Below are positions 24,992-33,511 of a stretch of DNA of 44,937 nt, piece by piece. A model generated the notes under the pieces. The model made no database searches and was not told the DNA's origin. It worked only from the letters and a program-made list of their open reading frames with translations. How positions within the stretch are numbered: position 1 is the first letter of the stretch; each line of letters starts with the position of its first letter. The stretch is from contig NZ_BCRQ01000017.1 of assembly GCF_001552675.1 (NCBI RefSeq), forward strand, positions 1 to 44,937. The letters are read 5' to 3'. The position numbers and the translations under genes are program-made. The DNA is from Alicyclobacillus sendaiensis NBRC 100866. GTDB lineage: Bacteria > Bacillota > Bacilli > Alicyclobacillales > Alicyclobacillaceae.

Positions 24992-26179
24992 GTGCAAGAC
25001 GTGGTGATTGCTGGGGCGGTGCGGACGCCCATCGGATCGTTTCAGGGCGGTCTATCGCCGCTTTCGGCGCCCGATCTCGGCGCGGCCGTGATCCAAGCGT
25101 CGCTTAAGCGCGCGGGGGTGCGGGCGGAGGACGTGGACGAAGTGGTGATGGGCAACGTGCTGCAGGCGGGCCTTGGCCAGAATCCCGCGCGGCAAGCCGC
25201 CATGCGCGCCGGCATTCCGGAAGACGTCCCGGCGACGACGGTGAACATGGTGTGCGGGTCGGGGCTCAAGTCGGTCATGCTCGCGGCGCAGGCCATTCGC
25301 GCCGGAGACGCGGGCGTCCTCGTGGCGGGCGGCATGGAGTCGATGTCGAATGCGCCGTATTTGCTGCCCGGGGCGCGCGAGGGGTACCGCATGGGCCACC
25401 GCGAAGTCGTCGACAGCATGATCCGGGACGGCCTGTGGTGCGCGTTTTGCGACATCCACATGGGCGTCACCGCGGAAAACGTGGCGAGCCGCTATGGGGT
25501 GAGCCGCGAAGACCAGGATCGGTTCGCGCTGCGAAGTCAGATGCGCGCCAAGGAGGCCATGGAGGCGGGCCGGTTCAAGGACGAGTTGGTGCCCGTCTCG
25601 GTTCCGCGGCGCAAGGGCGAGCCAGTCTTGGTGGATCGCGACGAACACCCGCGCCCCGACACGACGTACGAGGCGCTGGCCAAGCTTCGGCCCGCGTTTC
25701 AGGCGGACGGTACCGTGACCGCGGGCAACAGTTCCGGCATCAACGATGGCGCGGCGGCCATGCTGGTGCTCGGCCGGGATCGCGCCGAACAGCTTGGCGT
25801 GAAGCCAATGGCGCGCATCGTGAGCTACGCGAGCGTGGGCTTGGATCCGAGCGTCATGGGGCTTGGCCCCATTGAGGCCACGCGCAGGGCGCTCGAGAGG
25901 GCGGGGCTTTCCGTCGAAAATCTGGACCTCATCGAGGCGAACGAGGCGTTTGCGGCACAGGCCCTTGCGGTGGCTCGCGAGCTGTCATTCCCAGATGACA
26001 AATTGAACGTGAACGGCGGCGCCATTGCGCTCGGCCACCCCATCGGCGCGAGCGGGGCGCGGATTCTGGTCACGCTGCTTCACGAGCTCGAGCGCCGCGG
26101 CGGCCGCTTTGGCCTCGCCACGCTGTGCATCGGCGGGGGGCAGGGCGTGGCCATGGTCGTGGAACGCCTCTCGCACTGA
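24992..26179 (+). CDS. Acetyl-CoA C-acyltransferase (thiolase)
   Basis: It cleaves acetoacetyl-CoA with CoA into two acetyl-CoA, the last step of acetoacetate use, or runs in reverse. The 395-residue protein has all three catalytic residues at textbook positions: C88 in [12 protein letters not shown]349 in [12 protein letters not shown] and C379 in [21 protein letters not shown] is also present. GTG at 24992 follows AAAAGGAGGG. An ATG two bases earlier is in a different frame. Broad beta-ketothiolases look the same, so longer substrates are possible. Confidence 0.95.
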   Translation: MQDVVIAGAVRTPIGSFQGGLSPLSAPDLGAAVIQASLKRAGVRAEDVDEVVMGNVLQAGLGQNPARQAAMRAGIPEDVPATTVNMVCGSGLKSVMLAAQAIRAGDAGVLVAGGMESMSNAPYLLPGAREGYRMGHREVVDSMIRDGLWCAFCDIHMGVTAENVASRYGVSREDQDRFALRSQMRAKEAMEAGRFKDELVPVSVPRRKGEPVLVDRDEHPRPDTTYEALAKLRPAFQADGTVTAGNSSGINDGAAAMLVLGRDRAEQLGVKPMARIVSYASVGLDPSVMGLGPIEATRRALERAGLSVENLDLIEANEAFAAQALAVARELSFPDDKLNVNGGAIALGHPIGASGARILVTLLHELERRGGRFGLATLCIGGGQGVAMVVERLSH

Positions 26180-26214
26180 CGCCCACACGGCCATTACCTT
26201 GAGGAGGGATCCTC

Positions 26215-28188
26215 GTGGCAGACGAAGTGCTGAGCATGATCGCGAGCGCAAAGCTCGTTCCGCCGCCTGAGGCGTACGCGGCCCGGTCGTATCTGTCAAG
26301 CTACGGCGAGTACCGAGCGAAATACCAGGCGTCCATCGACGATCCGGCGGCCTTCTGGGACGAGATTGCCGACGAGTTGGTCTGGCAGCAGCGCGGAAAG
26401 ACGGTCATCGCGGGCGATCTCCCTGATTTTCAGTTCTTTCCCGGCAGCTACATCAATGTCTGCGAGAACTGCGTGGACCGGCACGCGAAGGACCCGATGT
26501 ACCGGAACAAGGTGGCGCTCTTCTTCGAAGGGGAAAACGGCGAGCGCAAGAGCGTGACCTACTACGAACTCCAGGATGCGGTGTCTCGGTTTGCGAACGC
26601 GCTCAAGGATCTCGGCCTGCGCCAGGGCGATGTCGTCTGCGTGTACATGCAGAACCTCATTGAAACCTACGTCGCGCTTTTGGCCTGTCTGCGCATCGGC
26701 GTGCTCTACAACACCGTGTTTGCCGGGTTCTCGGCCGAGGCGCTGCGCGAGCGGATTGTGCGCTGCGGGGCCAAGGCCGTCATCTGCGCCAATGGCAGTC
26801 TCAGGCGCGGCCGCGTGCTGCGGCTGAAGGAAACCGTGGACCGGGCGCTCGAAGGCGTGGAGACGGTGGAGCATGTGATTGTGTATCGGCGCCTCGCCGA
26901 TCTCGACACCCCGATGACCCCCGGGCGCGATCTCGACTTCGAGTCGCTCGTCAAGGGCGCCTCGCGGGACTGCCCGCCCGCCGTGCTGGAGGCGAACGAG
27001 CCCTCGTTCCTTATCTTCACGAGCGGGACCACGGGCAGGCCCAAGGGCATTGTCCACGCCGGCGGCGGGTTTCTGCTCGGAACCTACGCGTACACGAAAT
27101 ACCAGCTCGACCTGCGGCCCGAGGACATCTACTGGAACACGGCGGACATCGGCTGGCTCACGTCGCACATCTTCGTGTTGGTCGGCGGCCTCGCCTTGGG
27201 CACCACGACCCTCCTGTACGAGGGCGCGCTCGATTGGCCCAAGCCGGGAAGGCTGTACGAGATGATTGAGCGCTACCGCGTCAACAAGCTGTTCTCGGCG
27301 CCCACAGCGTACCGGATGATGATGAAACACGGCGAGGACGTCGCGCGGTCCTACGACCTGTCGTCGCTCGAGCTCTTGGTGTCGGTCGGAGAGCCGTTCA
27401 ACCCGGAGGCCTGGCATTGGGTGCGCCGCGTGGTCGGCGGTGACGTGGCCGTCATCAACAACACCTGGGGTCAAACGGAGACAGGCGGGACGCCGCTCGC
27501 GCTGTTGCCAGGAGCGGTGCCTATGAAGCCCGGTTCCTGCGGTGTGCCGTTCTTTGGGCACGATCTCGCTGTGGTGGACGAACAGGGCCGGGAGGTGCCG
27601 GACGGCGTGCCCGGATATCTCGTCATTCGGCGCCCGTTCCCGTCGCTCGCGCGCGACGTCTACGGCGATCGGAGCCTCTACCTGAACGCGTACTTCTCGC
27701 GTATGCCGGGGCTGTATTTCACGGGCGACAGCGCGGTCCGCGATGCGGATGGCCACTTCTGGGTGCTCGGCCGCGTCGACGACGTGATCAACGTGTCCGG
27801 CCATCGCATCAGCACGATGGAAATGGAGAGTTCCCTCATTCAGCATCCGGCCGTGGTGGAGGCCGCGGTTGTGGGCGAGCCGGACGAGGTGAAGGGACAG
27901 GTGCCGGTGGCGTTTGTGACGCTCGAGCGGGGGTGGGAACCAGGCGTGGAGCTGGAGGAGGAACTAAAGGCCCGCGTCGTCGCGGACATCGGCTCGTTTG
28001 CACGCCCTGCGCGGGTGTACTTCGTGGAGGCCATGCCCAAGACGCGGTCGGGCAAGATCCTGCGGCGGATGTTGCGAGAGATCCTGCAGACCGGCGAAGT
28101 GAAGGGCGACGTGACCGGTCTGGAGGATTGGGAGGCCGTCGAGCGGCTTTTGCACGACTTGCGCGAGCGCGCGCCGGGTCACGAGTGA
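26215..28188 (+). CDS. Acs-like acyl-CoA synthetase (acetoacetyl-CoA or short acyl)
   Basis: An AMP-forming ligase that makes an acyl-CoA from a carboxylic acid, ATP and CoA. The 657-residue protein has the N-terminal Acs segment (YQASIDDPAAFWDEIADELV), the phosphate loop FTSGTTGRPKGIVHAGGG, WGQTETGGTPLA, YFTGDSAVRDADGHFWVLGR, VDDVINVSGHRIS and the C-terminal lysine in KTRSGKILRRM. GTG at 26215 follows TTGAGGAGGGATCC. Position between the thiolase and the acyl-CoA dehydrogenase matches the role of B. subtilis YngI. The substrate could be acetoacetate, giving a second route to acetoacetyl-CoA beside the transferase, or isovalerate. Sequence alone does not decide. Confidence 0.93.
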   Translation: MADEVLSMIASAKLVPPPEAYAARSYLSSYGEYRAKYQASIDDPAAFWDEIADELVWQQRGKTVIAGDLPDFQFFPGSYINVCENCVDRHAKDPMYRNKVALFFEGENGERKSVTYYELQDAVSRFANALKDLGLRQGDVVCVYMQNLIETYVALLACLRIGVLYNTVFAGFSAEALRERIVRCGAKAVICANGSLRRGRVLRLKETVDRALEGVETVEHVIVYRRLADLDTPMTPGRDLDFESLVKGASRDCPPAVLEANEPSFLIFTSGTTGRPKGIVHAGGGFLLGTYAYTKYQLDLRPEDIYWNTADIGWLTSHIFVLVGGLALGTTTLLYEGALDWPKPGRLYEMIERYRVNKLFSAPTAYRMMMKHGEDVARSYDLSSLELLVSVGEPFNPEAWHWVRRVVGGDVAVINNTWGQTETGGTPLALLPGAVPMKPGSCGVPFFGHDLAVVDEQGREVPDGVPGYLVIRRPFPSLARDVYGDRSLYLNAYFSRMPGLYFTGDSAVRDADGHFWVLGRVDDVINVSGHRISTMEMESSLIQHPAVVEAAVVGEPDEVKGQVPVAFVTLERGWEPGVELEEELKARVVADIGSFARPARVYFVEAMPKTRSGKILRRMLREILQTGEVKGDVTGLEDWEAVERLLHDLRERAPGHE

Positions 28189-28250
28189 TGGCGAGCGACA
28201 AGGCCGTCCACCAATTGAGAAGGCGAGAGCACCTCAAGCGCGCCATCTGA
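28188..28250 (+). CDS. Possible 20-residue coupled ORF
   Basis: ATG at 28188 overlaps the synthetase stop codon in the arrangement TGATG, which allows translational restart. It reads MASDKAVHQLRRREHLKRAI, a basic, helix-prone peptide, and stops eight bases before the next promoter. There is no binding site of its own and no known relative. It may be a chance frame. Confidence 0.2.
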   Translation: MASDKAVHQLRRREHLKRAI

Positions 28251-28257
28251 ACATTCA

Positions 28258-28286
28258 TTGCAAGCGCTTGCTTATTCGGCTACAGT
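28258..28286 (+). promoter_or_regulatory. Promoter and palindromic operator of the acyl-CoA operon
   Basis: TTGCAA at 28258-28263 and TACAGT at 28281-28286 are exactly 17 bases apart. The perfect palindrome GCAAGCGCTTGC at 28260-28271 covers most of the -35 box, where a bound repressor would block polymerase. The regulator is not in the window; a TetR-type acyl-CoA sensor or a LacI/CcpA-type protein would fit. Confidence 0.55.
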
Positions 28287-28316
28287 GAAACGTGAGTGCG
28301 AAGGGAGAGAGGCCGC

Positions 28317-29450
28317 GTGGACTTTGATCTCACCTCGGAACAAAAGATGATCCGCGATACGGTGCGCGAGTTTGCGGAAGCCGAGATTGCGCCGCACGCC
28401 GCGGAGTGGGATAGGACCGAGCACTTCCCCATCGAGGTGTTTCGCAAGATGGGCGAACTCGGCTTCCTCGGGCTGACCATCCCGGAGGAATACGGCGGCG
28501 CAGGGGCCGACATGATCTCGTACTGTCTGGCCGTGGAGGAAATCGGGCGCGCCTGCGGCGGGACGGGGCTCAGTTACGAGGCGCACGTGTCCCTCGCGTG
28601 CACACCCATTCTGCTCTATGGGACGGAAGAACAGAAAAAGAAATACCTCGTGCCGATGGCGCGGGGCGAGGCGCTTGGCGCGTTTGGCCTGACGGAGCCA
28701 GGGGCCGGATCGGACGCAGGGGGGACGCGGACGACAGCGGTCCTAGAGGGCGACAAATGGGTCATCACGGGCAACAAGATCTTCAACACCAACGGCGGCT
28801 ATGCGAAATACGTCGTGCTCACCGCGTTGACGGATCCTGCGTCGCGGGGCATCAGCGCGTTCATCGTGCCGACCGACGCCGAGGGCTTCTCCGTGAGCAA
28901 GCCGTATGAGAAACTGGGCATGCGGGCGTCCAACACGGTCGAACTGATCCTGGACCACGTCCGCGTCCCGAAGGAGAACCTGCTCGGCCCGCTGAACGCC
29001 GGCTTCAAGCAGTTTCTATCGACCCTGGACGGTGGACGCGTGGCCATCGCGGCGCTGGCGGTCGGCATCGCGCGCGCGGCGTTTGAAACGGCGCTCGCCT
29101 ACGCGAAGACGCGGGTGCAGTTCGGGCAGGCCATCAGCAAGTTCCAGGCGATTCAACACAAGCTCGCCGACATGGCGATGCACATCGATCTCGCCCGGAA
29201 CGCGGTGATGAAGGCCGCGTGGCTGAAGGATCAAGGCCGTCCGTACACGCTGGAGGCGTCGTACGCGAAGCTCTTCGCCTCGGAGATGTGCACGCGGACC
29301 TGCGAGCAGGCCATTCAGATCTTGGGCGGCTACGGCTACATGCGCGAATACCCGGTGGAGCGCCATTATCGCGACGCGAAGCTGGTTGAGATTGGCGAGG
29401 GCACGTCGGAGATCCAGCGCCTCGTCATCGCGCGCCAACTGGGGTGTTAG
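28317..29450 (+). CDS. yngJ: Acyl-CoA dehydrogenase (YngJ-like)
   Basis: An FAD enzyme that puts a 2,3 double bond into a short acyl-CoA; in the leucine route, isovaleryl-CoA to 3-methylcrotonyl-CoA. The 377-residue protein has [16 protein letters not shown], the FAD signature [69 protein letters not shown] and [21 protein letters not shown]361 in IGEGT is the normal catalytic base of short-chain enzymes; classical isovaleryl-CoA dehydrogenases have alanine there. I chose GTG at 28317 because AAGGGAGAGAGG precedes it; the in-frame upstream start at 28296 has no good site. It is the first gene of the second transcript. Electron acceptor is presumably ETF, encoded elsewhere. Confidence 0.95.
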   Translation: MDFDLTSEQKMIRDTVREFAEAEIAPHAAEWDRTEHFPIEVFRKMGELGFLGLTIPEEYGGAGADMISYCLAVEEIGRACGGTGLSYEAHVSLACTPILLYGTEEQKKKYLVPMARGEALGAFGLTEPGAGSDAGGTRTTAVLEGDKWVITGNKIFNTNGGYAKYVVLTALTDPASRGISAFIVPTDAEGFSVSKPYEKLGMRASNTVELILDHVRVPKENLLGPLNAGFKQFLSTLDGGRVAIAALAVGIARAAFETALAYAKTRVQFGQAISKFQAIQHKLADMAMHIDLARNAVMKAAWLKDQGRPYTLEASYAKLFASEMCTRTCEQAIQILGGYGYMREYPVERHYRDAKLVEIGEGTSEIQRLVIARQLGC

Positions 29451-29462
29451 GGGGTGGCTGGC

Positions 29463-30803
29463 GTGTTCCGCAAGGTGTTGATCGCGAATCGGGGCGAGAT
29501 CGCGAGGCGCATCCTTCGCACGTGCAGGCGGCTTGGCATTGCGACGGTGGCCGTGTATTCCGACGCGGACGAGAAAGCGCTTCACGTCCGCGAGGCAGAC
29601 GAGGCCGTGCGCATCGGCGAGGCACCGGTGGCCAAGAGCTACCTGAACATCGAGGCCATCCTGCGCGCCGCCGAAGAGACCGGCGCCGAGGCCATCCATC
29701 CAGGCTACGGGCTTTTGAGTGAAAACGCGGATTTTGCGCGAGCGGCGATGGAGCGAGGCATCCGCTTCATCGGGCCCTCGCCGGAGGCCATCGCGGCCAT
29801 GGGGAGCAAGGTGGCGGCGCGGGAAACGGTGAAACGCGCGGGCGTTCCGGTCGTGCCGGGGAGCGAGGGCGCAGTGGCGAGTGTCGACGAGGCGGCGCGC
29901 ATCGCGGCCGAGATTGGCTATCCGGTCATGCTCAAGGCGTCGTATGGCGGCGGCGGAATCGGCATGCAGGTGGTGCATTCCGAGGAGGAGTTGCGCAAGG
30001 CGTTCGCGTCGAACTCGGCGCGCGCCAAGGCGTACTTCGGCAACGGCGAGATGTTCCTGGAGAAGCGCGTGCAGAGGCCGCGCCACGTGGAAATTCAGGT
30101 GTTGTGCGACGGGCACGGGCACGGCGTGTATCTCTGGGAGCGCGAGTGCTCCATCCAGCGGCGCCACCAGAAGGTCGTCGAGGAAGCGCCGTCCCCGTTT
30201 GTCGACGAGGCCCTCCGGCGCGACATGGGCGAGGCGGCGCTCGCCATCTGCCGGGCCATCGGTTACGAAAACGCGGGAACGCTGGAATTTCTCGTGGATG
30301 AGGAGAAGCATTTCTACTTCCTCGAGATGAACACGCGCCTGCAGGTCGAACACCCGGTGACGGAGATGATCACGGGGCTCGATCTCGTCGAGTGGCAGCT
30401 GCGCATCGCGGCCGGTGAGCCGCTTGGATTTGAACAGGGCGACATCCGGCGCGACGGCCACGCTATCGAGTGCCGGGTGTACGCCGAAGATCCGGAGAGG
30501 ATGCTGCCGTCTCCCGGCACGATTGCGCGCATGGTGTTGCCGGAGGGCGAGGGCATTCGCAACGACGTCGGCGTTGAGGCGGGCTCGGAAATCACGCCAT
30601 TTTACGATCCGATGATTGGCAAGCTCATCGCCCACGGCCGAGATCGAGCCGAGGCCATCGCGCGCATGAAGCAGGCGCTCGACGCGTATGTCATCGAAGG
30701 CATCCGCTCGAACCTGCCGCTGCTTCGCGCCATCGTCGCCTCGGATCGGTTCGCCGCGGGGGACACCACGACCGACTTTTTGGAATCCTGGGGGAAGCGC
30801 TGA
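29463..30803 (+). CDS. yngH: Biotin carboxylase subunit of an acyl-CoA carboxylase
   Basis: It carboxylates biotin using ATP and bicarbonate. The 446-residue ATP-grasp protein starts MFRKVLIANRGEIARRI. It has IHPGYGLLSENADFA, SYGGGGIGMQVV, FLEKRVQRPRHVEIQVL, ERECSIQRRHQKVVEEAPSP and NTRLQVEHPVTEMITGLDLV, all biotin-carboxylase landmarks. I chose GTG at 29463 because AGGGGGTGG lies eight bases upstream and the family starts here; GTG at 29454 would add three residues. The context with carrier, carboxyltransferase and HMG-CoA lyase points to methylcrotonyl-CoA rather than acetyl-CoA. It has no fused biotinyl domain, unlike alpha subunits of animal-type enzymes. Confidence 0.95.
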   Translation: MFRKVLIANRGEIARRILRTCRRLGIATVAVYSDADEKALHVREADEAVRIGEAPVAKSYLNIEAILRAAEETGAEAIHPGYGLLSENADFARAAMERGIRFIGPSPEAIAAMGSKVAARETVKRAGVPVVPGSEGAVASVDEAARIAAEIGYPVMLKASYGGGGIGMQVVHSEEELRKAFASNSARAKAYFGNGEMFLEKRVQRPRHVEIQVLCDGHGHGVYLWERECSIQRRHQKVVEEAPSPFVDEALRRDMGEAALAICRAIGYENAGTLEFLVDEEKHFYFLEMNTRLQVEHPVTEMITGLDLVEWQLRIAAGEPLGFEQGDIRRDGHAIECRVYAEDPERMLPSPGTIARMVLPEGEGIRNDVGVEAGSEITPFYDPMIGKLIAHGRDRAEAIARMKQALDAYVIEGIRSNLPLLRAIVASDRFAAGDTTTDFLESWGKR

Positions 30804-30815
30804 GGAGGGTGCGTC

Positions 30816-31031
30816 ATGGCAACGGTGCAGGCGAGCATGGCGGGCATCGTGCTGCGCGTGCTGGTTCAGCCTGGCGATCGCGTCGAGGCTGGGCAGGACG
30901 TCGTCGTGCTCGAGTCGATGAAGATGGAGGTCCCCATTCCGGCCGAAGGGGCCGGCGTGGTGGCCGAGGTGTTGGTGAACGAGGGCGACTTCGTCAACGA
31001 AGGGGACGATCTCGTCCGGCTGGAAAGCTGA
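30816..31031 (+). CDS. yngHB: Biotinyl carrier protein (free lipoyl-like domain)
   Basis: It carries biotin between the biotin carboxylase and the carboxyltransferase. The 71-residue product is just one biotinyl domain with the modified lysine in LESMKMEVPI and the usual hairpin GDFVNEGDDLVRLES. ATG at 30816 follows GAGGAGGG and lies 12 bases after the carboxylase gene. The small free domain is the YngHB layout of Bacillus. It is far shorter than AccB, which has a long N-terminal linker. Confidence 0.95.
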   Translation: MATVQASMAGIVLRVLVQPGDRVEAGQDVVVLESMKMEVPIPAEGAGVVAEVLVNEGDFVNEGDDLVRLES

Positions 31032-31049
31032 CGCAAAGAGGGCGATCAC

Positions 31050-31955
31050 ATGGCAGAGCGCGTGTGGCTGCGCGAGGTCGGGCCGCGCGACGGGCTGCAG
31101 AACGAACCGGGCGTGATCGACACGGCGGTCAAGGTGGAGCTCGTCGAGCGGCTCATGGACGCAGGGCTCACATCCATCGAGGTCTCGTCGTTCGTGCATC
31201 CGAAGTGGATTCCGCAGCTGGCGGACGCCGACGAGGTGTTCGCGCGGATTCGGCGCAGGCCCGGCGTGGAGCTGTCGGCGCTCGTGCCGAACGAGCGCGG
31301 GCTCGCAAGGGCGCTCGCGGCGAAGGTGGACGCGGTGCACGTGTTCATGTCGGCAAGCGAGTCCCACAATCTGAAAAACATCAACAAGACCGTCGCAGAG
31401 ACGTATCCCGTGCTGCGACCCGTGATTGAGGGTGCCAAGGCGGAAGGCCTCGTGGTGCGCGGGTACGTGTCCACGGCCTTCGGCTGCCCGTACGAAGGCA
31501 GGGTGCCGGTGTCGCAGGTCCTCGCCGTCGTGGAGCGGCTCTTCGAGCTTGGCGTCGATGAAGTGGCGCTCGGCGACACCATTGGCGTGGCGGTGCCCAC
31601 GCAGGTCGCGGACCTGGTGCGCGAGGTGGCGCGCATCGCGCCGCTCGACCGCATCTCGCTCCACTTCCACGACACGCGCGGGATGGCGATTGCCAACCTC
31701 TACGCGGGCTTTCTCGCCGGCGTGCGGCGGTTTGACGGCTCCGTCGGCGGACTCGGCGGTTGTCCGTACGCGCCCGGCGCATCGGGAAACGTGGCGATGG
31801 AGGACGTGCTGTATCTCTTTCACAGCATGGGCGCGGAGACGGGCGTCGACGCCGAACGGTATTTGGACGTTGTCGCCTGGTTGGAAGGGAAGCTCGGGAA
31901 GCCCCTGTCGAGCCACGCGCGGCAAGTCGCGAGAAGCGCATGTCAGACCACATGA
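31050..31955 (+). CDS. yngG: Hydroxymethylglutaryl-CoA lyase
   Basis: It splits HMG-CoA into acetyl-CoA and acetoacetate, the end of the leucine route. The 301-residue TIM-barrel protein has the catalytic pair in LREVGPRDGLQNE, SSFVHPKWIPQ, SLHFHDTRGMAIAN with the metal-binding HxH, and the signature loop GGLGGCPYAPGASGN with the active-site cysteine. ATG at 31050 has GAGGGCGATC upstream, 18 bases after the carrier gene. Length and motifs match the family. Its product acetoacetate feeds the CoA-transferase or the synthetase of the upstream operon. Confidence 0.97.
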   Translation: MAERVWLREVGPRDGLQNEPGVIDTAVKVELVERLMDAGLTSIEVSSFVHPKWIPQLADADEVFARIRRRPGVELSALVPNERGLARALAAKVDAVHVFMSASESHNLKNINKTVAETYPVLRPVIEGAKAEGLVVRGYVSTAFGCPYEGRVPVSQVLAVVERLFELGVDEVALGDTIGVAVPTQVADLVREVARIAPLDRISLHFHDTRGMAIANLYAGFLAGVRRFDGSVGGLGGCPYAPGASGNVAMEDVLYLFHSMGAETGVDAERYLDVVAWLEGKLGKPLSSHARQVARSACQTT

Positions 31956-31970
31956 GGGAGGGTTGGCGCG

Positions 31971-33497
31971 GTGGCGGATGAGCGGTTGGAACAGATGCGG
32001 GCGCGCGCGATGGCAGGCGGCGCCGCGAAGTATCACGAGAAAAACCGGGAACAGGGCAAGCTGTTTGTGCGCGATCGCCTGAAGCTCCTCCTGGATGACG
32101 GCCTGGAGGTCGAGGACGGGCTGTACGCGAACTGCGCCGCGGACGATCTGCCTGCGGACGGCGTGGTGACCGGGATTGGGCGCATCCACGGGCGGAAGGT
32201 CGCCGTCATGGCCAACGACAGCACGGTCAAGGCGGGAAGCTGGGGGGCGCGGACGGTCGAAAAGATCCTCCGCATTCAGGAGACCGCGGAGAAGCTTCAC
32301 ATCCCCCTGATCTACCTGGTGGATTCGGCCGGCGCGCGCATCACGGATCAGGTCGAGATGTTTCCCGGCCGGCGGGGCGCAGGGCGGATCTTCTACAACG
32401 AGGTACGCCTGAGCGGCCACATCCCGCAGATTTGCCTGCTCTTCGGCCCGTCCGCGGCTGGCGGCGCGTACATTCCTGCGTTCTGCGATCTCGTCATCAT
32501 GGTCGAAGGCAACGCCAGCATGTACCTGGGCTCGCCGCGCATGGCGGAGATGGTCATCGGGGAGAAGGTGACGCTCGAGGAGATGGGCGGCGCGCGCATG
32601 CACTGCACCGTGAGCGGTTGCGGGGACGTGCTCGTAGAAGACGAGCCGAGCGCTATCGAGGCGTGCAGGCGATACCTCAGCTACATGCCGGACTCGTACC
32701 TCGGGCGACCGCCCGTGGAAGCGCCGCGCGATCCGGCGCCGTCCGACCGTCCCGCCTCGGCGATTGTCCCGAAGAATCCGAACGTGCCGTTCAACATGTA
32801 CGATCTCATCCATCGGCTGATCGACGGCGGTTCGTGGTTTGAGGTGAAGGCGCTGTTTGCGCCGGAGATCATCACGGGGCTCGCGCGCATCGCGGGGCGG
32901 CCGGTCGGCATCATCGCGAATCAGCCGCGCGTGAAGGGCGGCGTTCTGTTCGTCGACTCCGCCGACAAGGCGGCGCGTTTCATTGCGCTGTGCGATGCGT
33001 TTCACATTCCCCTCCTCTTCCTGGCGGACGTGCCCGGGTTCATGATTGGGACGAAGGTGGAGCGCCAGGGCATCATTCGCCACGGCGCGAAGCTCATCGC
33101 CGCGATGTCCGAGGCCACGGTGCCGAAGATCTCGGTGATTGTGCGCAAGGCGTACGGCGCAGGGCTGTACGCCATGGCGGGGCCCGCGTTTGAGCCGGAC
33201 GCGTGCATCGCGCTGCCGACGGCCGAGATCGCCGTGATGGGGCCGGAGGCGGCGGTGAACGCGGTCTACGCCAACAAGATCGCCGAACTGGAAGAGCCCG
33301 AGCGGTCCGCGTTTGTGAAGGGGAAGCGAGAGGAGTACCGGCGCGACATCGATATTTACCGCTTGGCGTCCGAGCTCGTGGTGGACCACATCGTGGACGC
33401 GGACGAATTGCGGGACGAGCTCATCCGCCGGTTCGCGATGTACGAAGGGAAATCGGTCGCGTTCGGGCACCGGAAGCATCCGGTGTATCCGGTTTGA
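31971..33497 (+). CDS. yngE: Acyl-CoA carboxylase carboxyltransferase subunit
   Basis: It moves the carboxyl group from biotin to an acyl-CoA, probably 3-methylcrotonyl-CoA. The 508-residue protein has both crotonase-like halves. The first shows YLVDSAGARITDQVEMFPGR and AAGGAYIPAFCDLVIMV. The second shows GGVLFVDSADKAARFIALCD, PLLFLADVPGFMIGTKVE and the oxyanion helices KAYGAGLYAMAGPAFEPDAC. GTG at 31971 follows GAGGGAGGG. Propionyl-CoA carboxylases share this build, so substrate is inferred from the neighbours. It ends 14 bases before the hydratase gene. Confidence 0.95.
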   Translation: MADERLEQMRARAMAGGAAKYHEKNREQGKLFVRDRLKLLLDDGLEVEDGLYANCAADDLPADGVVTGIGRIHGRKVAVMANDSTVKAGSWGARTVEKILRIQETAEKLHIPLIYLVDSAGARITDQVEMFPGRRGAGRIFYNEVRLSGHIPQICLLFGPSAAGGAYIPAFCDLVIMVEGNASMYLGSPRMAEMVIGEKVTLEEMGGARMHCTVSGCGDVLVEDEPSAIEACRRYLSYMPDSYLGRPPVEAPRDPAPSDRPASAIVPKNPNVPFNMYDLIHRLIDGGSWFEVKALFAPEIITGLARIAGRPVGIIANQPRVKGGVLFVDSADKAARFIALCDAFHIPLLFLADVPGFMIGTKVERQGIIRHGAKLIAAMSEATVPKISVIVRKAYGAGLYAMAGPAFEPDACIALPTAEIAVMGPEAAVNAVYANKIAELEEPERSAFVKGKREEYRRDIDIYRLASELVVDHIVDADELRDELIRRFAMYEGKSVAFGHRKHPVYPV

Positions 33498-33511
33498 GAG
33501 GGGAGACGAGC

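Noticed and set aside
26296-27846. Minus-strand open frame of about 516 codons inside the acyl-CoA synthetase gene
   Set aside because: The plus-strand synthetase is complete with all motifs; the antisense product shows no family.
29016-33479. Very long open frame (about 1487 codons) on the minus strand across the leucine cluster
   Set aside because: It lies antisense to six genes with complete family motifs. High GC in third codon positions removes stops from this frame. Its translation has no domain-like pattern and is full of His and Arg, typical of a shadow.
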